A DNA stretch of 9,953 bases from an uncultured Leucothrix sp. (GTDB lineage Bacteria; Pseudomonadota; Gammaproteobacteria; Thiotrichales; Thiotrichaceae): positions 1-9,953 of the forward strand of contig CALKXC010000167.1 of the NCBI GenBank assembly GCA_938004025.1, given 5' to 3'. Below are positions 5,302 to 9,953 of the stretch, piece after piece (within the stretch, counting starts at the first letter, position 1; every line of letters begins with the position of its first letter). Both the position numbers and the translations under genes were made by a program. Under the pieces are notes generated by a model that saw only the letters and a program-made list of their open reading frames with translations, searched no databases and was not told the origin of the DNA.

Positions 5302-7905
5302 ATGGAACCTATTTTCAAATCAAAGAATAAAATTCTAGGCAAGAGTCTATTTTTAGCCAGTTCTTTATTGCTTACAAATATTTCGAACGCAGCTGATTTT
5401 ACCTTCACTCCATTGTCGCTCTCAGAGCAACTTGCTAGGCCGGGTGTCGGCTTTCAGGAGCCTAACAGGAAATTACCAAATAATGCGCAACTGGACTTTT
5501 GCATAGCAAATGGTTTTACTCCTGGTAGTGCGCAAAGTAATTCTGTCGGCGAAGTTTTTAATAATCGCAAAAATCTTGAAGACGCAGGCATCAAAACAGG
5601 TTCAACTTATCTACGCATAAACTGGCAGCAAATCGAACCGAATAATAACGATTGGAAAGTTGACCAAATACATAAATTTTTAGAGTGTGCAAACAAAAGA
5701 GGCCATGCCGTTGATCTCAGAGTCATGCTCACAGACCCATCTAATCCAGATAATACCAAAAGAGGGTTGCCAAATTGGGTGAATGGTTTAATGGCGAACG
5801 AGGCACCTAATCTTCGTTACTGGTCAGACTTTAATAATGATTTCTCTTATCCAGTACCAAATTTCAATAATCCCACATTAAAGAGGGAGCATGACGAGCT
5901 AATTAGGAAGCTAGGAGCAGAATTTAATGGCCATAAAGATCTAAATTCTGTTGACATTGGTTCGGTAGGTTACTGGGGGGAATGGCATTACCTAGTAGGT
6001 CATGACAATGATCATAGAGATTTCATGCCGGACTATACAACCCAAATAGAAATTATCGAGCTATATCGAAGTAGTTTCCCAAATACCCCTAAGGTTGCTT
6101 TACACGGTGCCTATTTCGATAGTGTAGGACAGAGGGTTAGTCGCCCACCTTATACCAGCACTGTCGCACAACATCTCAGAAACAGTGGAACCAAGTTTGG
6201 ATGGAGAGGGGATAGCTGGGGTAGTTGGGGTGCTCTAAAACCAGAAGGCGGTTTTAGAAGTAATTTTAATGAAAGATATAACACATTCCAAGACGGCACA
6301 GGAATTCCATTTGATAACTGGAAAACAGGCATGGTGGCCCTTGAGATACAATTCAATAACATGAGTACTCTTATTACCCCAGGAGGTATTACAGAAGGGC
6401 GTCAAGGAGAGAATTATAAGGATTCAACACAAAAAGCAAAAGACTGGCATGCTTCTACAATCAACTCAAAACAGGGGGTATTTCCTATTGATGCTGGAAT
6501 ACGTGAGCGATCACTAGATCTATCCGCTAAAATGGGCTATCGGCTCGTTCTAAAAAGTGGAAACTATAACTCCACAACCCCAGCCGGTAACCAGAATCCT
6601 TTACAGGTAAATATGCAATGGGAAAACCAAGGAATCGCCCCACTTTACAGAAGATTTGTCGTTGCGTTTCGCCTAAGAGACACGAACAATAATGGAAAAA
6701 TTGTTTTTGCAACAAAAACTGGCAAATCACTTAAGGGGTTAACACGTGATCAGGGAGAAGTTCCCATTAATCCAAATATGTACATTGACGGCGGCGTTCC
6801 ATCGGGTACTTATGCACTGGATACTGCGCTAGTGTTCAGCAGCGATGACTATAATGTCGAGAAGTATAGAGATGATTACAGCGCTCGAATTCCGATTGCA
6901 ATCGTCAACAACAATAACCTAATAAAAGATAAGTGGGTTTATTTAGGCAATTTAGAAGTCACAGGTGGTGGCACTGGCGTTGGCTTTGTACCTGACACAG
7001 TAGGCGGTAGCACTGGTGGCGGCACAGACGGAGGCGGTACTGGTGGCGGAACAGACGGAGGCGGTACTGGTGGAAACACTACGCCGACAGCCAACCCTGA
7101 TAACGTGGTTGCAACATCCGAGCTCAAAACATCGTTCTACCCTTTGGTTAACGATATCGGTAATGATAAAAAATTAAACACACCAAATGCTTGGTCTCAG
7201 CAAGGCGGCGAAGTTAGACTGATCAATACTAATCAGATCACATATCGGTCAAAAGCAGGGTTTTCAGGAACGGATAAGATTTTTTATGTGATGAGGGATT
7301 CTCAAGGGCGTACGGACTCCAGTGAGATTAACATTACGGTTAATCCTGTTCGTGCTAAAGCTAATCCTGACGATATGTTTGCAACAACAGGGGTTAAAAA
7401 ATCGCTTTACCCTTTAGCTAATGACGAAGGTACGGGTAAGTCACTGCTCACACCAAATTATTGGACTCAGCAAGGTGGCACGGTTAGTCCAATAGGTAAT
7501 TATCAGTTTGATTATCAGTCAAAAGCAGGGTTTGCAGGAACTGATAGAATCTTTTACACCATGAAAGACTCTCAAGGGCGTTTTAGCAACAGTGTGATTA
7601 ATATTTCGGTTTGGACACCCGGAGCTTCAGCTCCTGTTGCGAGAGCTGATAACTATACAACGGCTAAAAATACGGGCAAGGTACTAAATATTCTTGCCAA
7701 TGACACAGCCAATGCTGTTGATCAATTCATTGATGAGTTATCTTCCTATACTGCTAAGGGTGGCTGGATGAATAAAACTAGTGACGGCAAGAAGGTTTGG
7801 TATAAACCTAAAGATGGCTTCACTGGCGAAGATAGTTTCTGGTATGTAATGATGAACTCAGATGGTCGTAAGGACAGCGCACAGGTTAAAATTACAGTGA
7901 ATTAA
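5302..7905 (+). CDS. exported DUF4832-type glycoside-hydrolase-like protein with three C-terminal cadherin/Ig-like repeats
   Basis: From the ATG at 5302 the product has 867 residues and a standard signal peptide (MEPIFKSKNKILGK, core SLFLASSLLLTN, cut after ISNA). An in-frame ATG at 5263 would add 13 residues and give an over-long leader; neither start has a strong ribosome binding site. Residues ~45-400 look like a TIM-barrel hydrolase of the DUF4874/DUF4832 type: PGVGFQ, YLRINWQQIEP, HAVDLRVMLTDPS, and SVGYWGEWH with Glu227 a candidate catalytic acid. Residues ~400-545 fit the beta-rich DUF4832 part (MGYRLVLKSG, VNMQWENQGIAPLYRRF). A glycine-rich linker follows, then three repeats matching those of the divergent gene at 2655-4901. 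Substrate and activity are unproven; family members are mostly uncharacterised. A secreted or surface carbohydrate-active role is likely. Confidence 0.88.
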   Translation: MEPIFKSKNKILGKSLFLASSLLLTNISNAADFTFTPLSLSEQLARPGVGFQEPNRKLPNNAQLDFCIANGFTPGSAQSNSVGEVFNNRKNLEDAGIKTGSTYLRINWQQIEPNNNDWKVDQIHKFLECANKRGHAVDLRVMLTDPSNPDNTKRGLPNWVNGLMANEAPNLRYWSDFNNDFSYPVPNFNNPTLKREHDELIRKLGAEFNGHKDLNSVDIGSVGYWGEWHYLVGHDNDHRDFMPDYTTQIEIIELYRSSFPNTPKVALHGAYFDSVGQRVSRPPYTSTVAQHLRNSGTKFGWRGDSWGSWGALKPEGGFRSNFNERYNTFQDGTGIPFDNWKTGMVALEIQFNNMSTLITPGGITEGRQGENYKDSTQKAKDWHASTINSKQGVFPIDAGIRERSLDLSAKMGYRLVLKSGNYNSTTPAGNQNPLQVNMQWENQGIAPLYRRFVVAFRLRDTNNNGKIVFATKTGKSLKGLTRDQGEVPINPNMYIDGGVPSGTYALDTALVFSSDDYNVEKYRDDYSARIPIAIVNNNNLIKDKWVYLGNLEVTGGGTGVGFVPDTVGGSTGGGTDGGGTGGGTDGGGTGGNTTPTANPDNVVATSELKTSFYPLVNDIGNDKKLNTPNAWSQQGGEVRLINTNQITYRSKAGFSGTDKIFYVMRDSQGRTDSSEINITVNPVRAKANPDDMFATTGVKKSLYPLANDEGTGKSLLTPNYWTQQGGTVSPIGNYQFDYQSKAGFAGTDRIFYTMKDSQGRFSNSVINISVWTPGASAPVARADNYTTAKNTGKVLNILANDTANAVDQFIDELSSYTAKGGWMNKTSDGKKVWYKPKDGFTGEDSFWYVMMNSDGRKDSAQVKITVN
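7012..7073 (+). repeat. 27-bp tandem DNA repeat coding a glycine-rich linker
   Basis: Two 27-bp units (7012-7038 and 7039-7065) differ at one base, and a partial third runs 7066-7073. They encode TGGGTDGGG twice, part of a longer Gly/Thr/Asp linker between the catalytic-like part and the C-terminal repeats. In-frame slippage here could change linker length without breaking the gene. The antisense frame is Pro-rich only because of this repeat. Confidence 0.8.
7081..7902 (+). repeat. three tandem cadherin/Ig-like repeat units (protein-level) in the DUF4832-type protein
   Basis: The units start at about 7081 (TPTANPDN), 7354 (AKANPDDM) and 7630 (APVARADN). Units 1 and 2 share PNxW(S/T)QQGG and GFxGTDxIFY; unit 3 has SSYTAKGGWMNKT and GFTGEDSFWYVM. 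The last unit ends exactly at the C-terminus, as in the divergent protein, and no sorting signal (LPXTG, PEP-CTERM) follows. Confidence 0.75.
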
Positions 7906-7918
7906 TAGCACTGATACC

Positions 7919-7969
7919 AGTCATTGCCACTAGGCCCGACATTGTTTATTGGGATTTAGTGGCAAGACT
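7919..7969. repeat. long stem-loop directly after the DUF4832-type gene
   Basis: AGTC plus TTGCCACTA (7919-7932, with one bulged A) pairs with TAGTGGCAA plus GACT (7957-7969), giving a 13-bp stem with a 24-nt loop. It starts 14 nt after the stop codon. No T-run follows, so it is not a typical intrinsic terminator; it may protect the 3' end of the message. Confidence 0.5.
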
Positions 7970-7990
7970 GCTCAGGAAACTGTAAGCCCA

Positions 7991-8027
7991 CTCAGAATAA
8001 ACCATCGTTTTAACCGACGATTCTGAG
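7991..8027. repeat. second stem-loop after the DUF4832-type gene
   Basis: CTCAGAAT (7991-7998) pairs with ATTCTGAG (8020-8027). Alternatively, the outer CTCAGA/TCTGAG stem can combine with an inner ATCGT/ACGAT stem. It lies in series with the hairpin at 7919-7969 and the terminator at 8106-8145. No T-run follows it directly. Confidence 0.4.
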
Positions 8028-8105
8028 CGACATTTTAGGGTTTGAAACAACCCATAAATGACCGGATAAAGTCCAATAGGGTTTATTTCGGAATCCAAAT
8101 ACTCA

Positions 8106-8145
8106 GACACTAAAAAGCCACCGCAAGCGGTGGCTTTTTAGTGTC
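8106..8145. terminator. strong bidirectional Rho-independent terminator
   Basis: A perfect 18-bp stem (GACACTAAAAAGCCACCG with its complement) closes on a 4-nt loop CAAG. The GC-rich core GCCACCG/CGGTGGC is flanked by an A-tract on one side and TTTTTA on the other, so it works in both directions. On the plus strand it would end transcripts from the gene stopping at 7905. On the minus strand it lies 26 bp beyond the stop of the gene remnant at 8172. Confidence 0.9.
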
Positions 8146-8171
8146 TATCTTTGAAGGAGGGCGATACCGTA

Positions 8172-8300
8172 TTAATCGCTTACCATATCTAAAGCCTTAT
8201 CAATTGCATTATCCATAGTTTCAGCGAATCCTTTCAAACTTGATCGGTCCCATGCGCCGCCATCCAAGCAGCGTATATGCCATATATCGTCAGCACCGCC
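8172..8300 (-). pseudogene. C-terminal remnant of an uncharacterised protein (LDGGAWDR motif)
   Basis: The minus-strand frame from 8300 to the TAA at 8172-8174 encodes 42 residues with no usable start. It contains DDIWHIRCLDGGAWDR followed by a helical tail (ETMDNAIDKALDMVSD). The LDGGAWDR block looks like a conserved motif of a small uncharacterised proteobacterial family, but I cannot name it. A stop lies just upstream in frame (8301-8303), and recognisable sequence ends near 8291, where the cytochrome tail begins on the other strand. The bidirectional terminator 26 bp downstream was probably its own. Confidence 0.5.
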
Positions 8301-8417
8301 TTAGTAGCTACAGTCAAGACCGGTAAAGGAGCAATGCCTCCAGGTGGCATGTGTATTGACTGCACAGATGAAGATTACAAGAAAGTTATTGAGTACATGT
8401 CCAAGCAAGAGATGTAA
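8298..8417 (+). pseudogene. C-terminal remnant of a cytochrome c5-family protein
   Basis: The plus-strand frame ending at TAA 8415-8417 reads ALVATVKTGKGAMPPGG, then MCIDCTDEDYKKVIEYMSKQ. This is the C-terminal signature of cytochrome c5: the Met of AMPP as axial heme ligand, the CxDC pair that forms a disulfide in that family, and the final helix (family knowledge). The heme-binding CXXCH region and the signal peptide are absent: recognisable similarity stops near 8298, and an in-frame TGA at 8241-8243 closes the frame upstream. The piece cannot bind heme. It abuts the remnant on the opposite strand, marking a recombination or deletion junction at about 8291-8298. Confidence 0.7.
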
Positions 8418-8444
8418 TATTTCTGCAGTTTAACGGTGTGCACA

Positions 8445-8470
8445 TCTAATTAGGGTACACACTAATTAGA
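8445..8470. repeat. inverted repeat TCTAATTAG / CTAATTAGA
   Basis: Nine-base arms (8445-8453 and 8462-8470) flank an 8-nt loop. Each arm contains the self-complementary octamer CTAATTAG, so the two octamers are at once direct and inverted repeats. It follows the cytochrome remnant by 27 bp. The stem is AT-rich and no T-run follows, so a terminator role is weak. Confidence 0.4.
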
Positions 8471-8497
8471 GAGCCAGTGACGATCCAATATAAGTCT

Positions 8498-8560
8498 AAA
8501 TAGGGTTAAATTCATGGCTTTTAGAGGTTATTACAAAAATCTCTAAACCCTATTTGTAAT
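8498..8560. repeat. nested, mutually exclusive inverted repeats downstream of the Rieske gene
   Basis: Three perfect pairings compete: AAATAGGGTT (8498-8507) with AACCCTATTT (8546-8555); TTTAGAG (8520-8526) with CTCTAAA (8541-8547); and ATTACAAA (8530-8537) with TTTGTAAT (8553-8560). The first shares bases with each of the other two. The cluster lies 57 bp beyond the Rieske gene stop on the minus strand, so it could act as its 3' structure; it may instead be the remnant of a small palindromic element. Confidence 0.45.
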
Positions 8561-8616
8561 GTCACCATGCCTTAGTCGGATACGTCAGAATTTCTTCATT
8601 AGACTAGGACTATATA

Positions 8617-9750
8617 TCAGGCGTTATGCAAAGCTCGGTAAACCAGCTTATGAAAATGATGCACCAAGTGCTCACTTTCATTACTACGTTCTTCATCAAT
8701 CATATAGCGACCTTGATCATAGCCCATCGAGCGCAACCCTTTTTGCACGCTGATATTAAGATCAATATCTTCAGGCCCTAGCGCTTCATCCATCCAGCGC
8801 ATGCTAGCGGTTGTTACTTCAGGCAAAGGGTCGTGGATGGAGTAATAACCAAAGCGCAATAACGATTCTTCAGGCCCTAGCGGAATCATGATAAACGTTG
8901 CAAAGAACTTCGAAAATGGAAAATGATAAAACGTATTATTTGGCCATAATCCAATATTGAAAAATTGGTCATTAGGGTCAGGTTCTTCAGTCAGAGGAAC
9001 ACCGTAAGGGTCTTTCGCATCTAAGTTTGACGGTGCGCCATAGGTCCACCACTTCTCATTGGTAATGAGTTGATACTTATCGAAATTAATCAACTTAGCC
9101 AAGTCTATGTGGCAATCGCCTGATAGCTTAAAGTGATACCCCTCGATGGAGTTATCCATGATCACTTTCCAGTTGGCGGGAACGATCACATCTTGCTCGA
9201 CTATCAGTTTTAGGTCATCAAAATCTGGGTAAGTGTTACGTATGGCTTCTTCTGCACCCGGAAACAAAGTTCTCATTGCTGGGGCATCGGGGTCTAGGTT
9301 GATAAAGTAAAAGCCGAAAAACATTTCGACCTTAACCGCAGGGCAGCTCACCGCATCTTTGCTGAAGTCTTTCATGCGTTCGCTGCGAGGAGCGCCGCGT
9401 AGTTTTCCATTGTTTCCATAGCACCACGAGTGGTAGGCACAGCGGAATAGTCCATTATTCTGACCGCGCCGTTCGCTCACTAGACGGTTACCGCGATGCT
9501 GGCAAACATTATGGAATGCGTGAACGTTGCCGTCATTGTCGCAAGCTGTAATTAAGCTTTGCTCGAATAGCTCGGTAACAACAAATTGTCCGGGTTGGCT
9601 CAATTCGCTTTTGTGTCCTGCAAACTGCCAGCCGTTTAAGAAAATGCGCTGTTTTTCTTGCTCGAAAATAGCATCGTCATAAAAGTATTTAGAGGGTAAA
9701 GTTCTAGCGACTTCAGGTTCCTGATCAAGCCAGTTTTGTTCATCATCCAT
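8617..9750 (-). CDS. Rieske non-heme iron oxygenase, alpha (catalytic) subunit
   Basis: 377 residues, typical for this family. The ATG at 9750 is fixed by GGAGG 6 nt upstream; a TTG 18 nt further out has no such site. The N-terminal Rieske domain binds the 2Fe-2S cluster through Cys83-x-His85 (VCQHRG) and Cys104-x2-His107 (CAYHSWCY). The C-terminal domain has the mononuclear iron site in DNSIEGYHFKLSGDCH, with Glu203, His206 and probably His214, plus Asp328 (GPEDID) as the likely carboxylate. A C-terminal SEHLVHHFHKLV block resembles other single-component alpha subunits. Glu ahead of the YH ligand, where naphthalene dioxygenase has Asp, is seen in carnitine/choline-type oxygenases (CntA-like), so a quaternary amine is one candidate substrate; an aromatic acid is another. 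No reductase gene lies in the window. Cytoplasmic, no signal peptide. Confidence 0.9.
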   Translation of the reverse strand: MDDEQNWLDQEPEVARTLPSKYFYDDAIFEQEKQRIFLNGWQFAGHKSELSQPGQFVVTELFEQSLITACDNDGNVHAFHNVCQHRGNRLVSERRGQNNGLFRCAYHSWCYGNNGKLRGAPRSERMKDFSKDAVSCPAVKVEMFFGFYFINLDPDAPAMRTLFPGAEEAIRNTYPDFDDLKLIVEQDVIVPANWKVIMDNSIEGYHFKLSGDCHIDLAKLINFDKYQLITNEKWWTYGAPSNLDAKDPYGVPLTEEPDPNDQFFNIGLWPNNTFYHFPFSKFFATFIMIPLGPEESLLRFGYYSIHDPLPEVTTASMRWMDEALGPEDIDLNISVQKGLRSMGYDQGRYMIDEERSNESEHLVHHFHKLVYRALHNA

Positions 9751-9785
9751 TTTTAATCCTCCATTCAAAACAATCGTTGGTTTTT

Positions 9786-9815
9786 ATATTGGGTTGCCTC
9801 CAGCTATTTTGTCAA
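9786..9815 (-). promoter_or_regulatory. candidate sigma-70 promoter of the Rieske oxygenase gene
   Basis: On the minus strand an exact TTGACA (9810-9815) is followed after 18 bp by CAATAT (9786-9791). An overlapping TATAAA (9783-9788) at 21 bp is an alternative -10. The leader to the ATG at 9750 would be about 30 nt and includes the GGAGG site. Confidence 0.4.
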
Positions 9816-9897
9816 TGCTTACCATTTGTTTATTTTGCCGTCTTAAATTGAGGTTGTGATAGGCTATTTCTAACATCTTTTTAAAGAAAACATTTTT

Positions 9898-9953
9898 ATG
9901 AACTCAACAATGATATTGAGCGTTAAAAAACAGTTCTTACTTGCCGGCCTGAT
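9898..9953 (+). CDS. possible start of a divergent gene, cut by the window edge
   Basis: An ATG at 9898 opens a frame (MNSTMILSVKKQFLLAGL) that continues to the last base. It is divergent from the Rieske gene across a 147-bp gap, where a regulator or transporter gene would be usual. The upstream AAAGAAAA is a weak ribosome binding site. A second ATG at 9910 is an alternative start. Eighteen residues are too few to assign a family. Confidence 0.35.
   Translation, partial: MNSTMILSVKKQFLLAGL

Noticed and set aside
6939..7127. Minus-strand Pro-rich frame (PPPVPPPSVPPP)
   Set aside because: It is the antisense shadow of the glycine-rich linker repeat in the DUF4832-type gene.
8559..8753. Plus-strand 64-residue frame over the Rieske gene 3' end
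   Set aside because: Mostly antisense to the conserved C-terminus of the Rieske protein and without recognisable motifs.
1..9953. CRISPR array, tRNA, rRNA or intact insertion sequence
   Set aside because: No regularly spaced repeats, no cloverleaf or rRNA motifs, and no transposase frame were seen on either strand.

Overview
The window looks like an accessory or junction region of a gammaproteobacterium, probably marine, with moderate G+C. The basis is the protein families present (Xer/dif-like sites, a cytochrome c5 tail, a lipoprotein with a proteobacterial lipobox, a Rieske oxygenase); no marker gene fixes the species. It holds four clearly intact genes, several broken ones and many inverted repeats.

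Left part (1-2580): plasmid- or ICE-like debris. It opens with the C-terminal end of an unrecognised protein. Next is an intact lipoprotein gene (398-1309, minus strand) flanked by two directly repeated dif-like sites about 1.3 kb apart, resembling the pdif modules of Acinetobacter plasmids. After the second site comes a decayed partition locus: a ParA-type ATPase with two in-frame stops and no Walker A region, followed 2 nt later by a truncated small partner gene and untranslatable sequence.

Central part (2585-7969): two large divergent genes for exported proteins. The minus-strand gene encodes a galactose-oxidase-like beta-propeller with an E-set (DUF1929) domain. The plus-strand gene encodes a DUF4832-type, glycoside-hydrolase-like protein. 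Their N-terminal domains are unrelated, but both end in the same array of three cadherin/Ig-like repeats. They share a 400-bp control region (4902-5301) with several palindromes. The likely joint role is binding or modifying an extracellular polysaccharide; this is inference, and the propeller seems to lack the copper site of true galactose oxidases.

Right part (7970-9953): a structured non-coding stretch, a strong bidirectional terminator, and the tails of two unrelated genes abutting head to head (an unknown family on minus, cytochrome c5 on plus). A nested set of competing hairpins follows. Then comes an intact Rieske oxygenase alpha subunit on the minus strand with a strong ribosome binding site, and the possible start of a divergent gene at the right edge.
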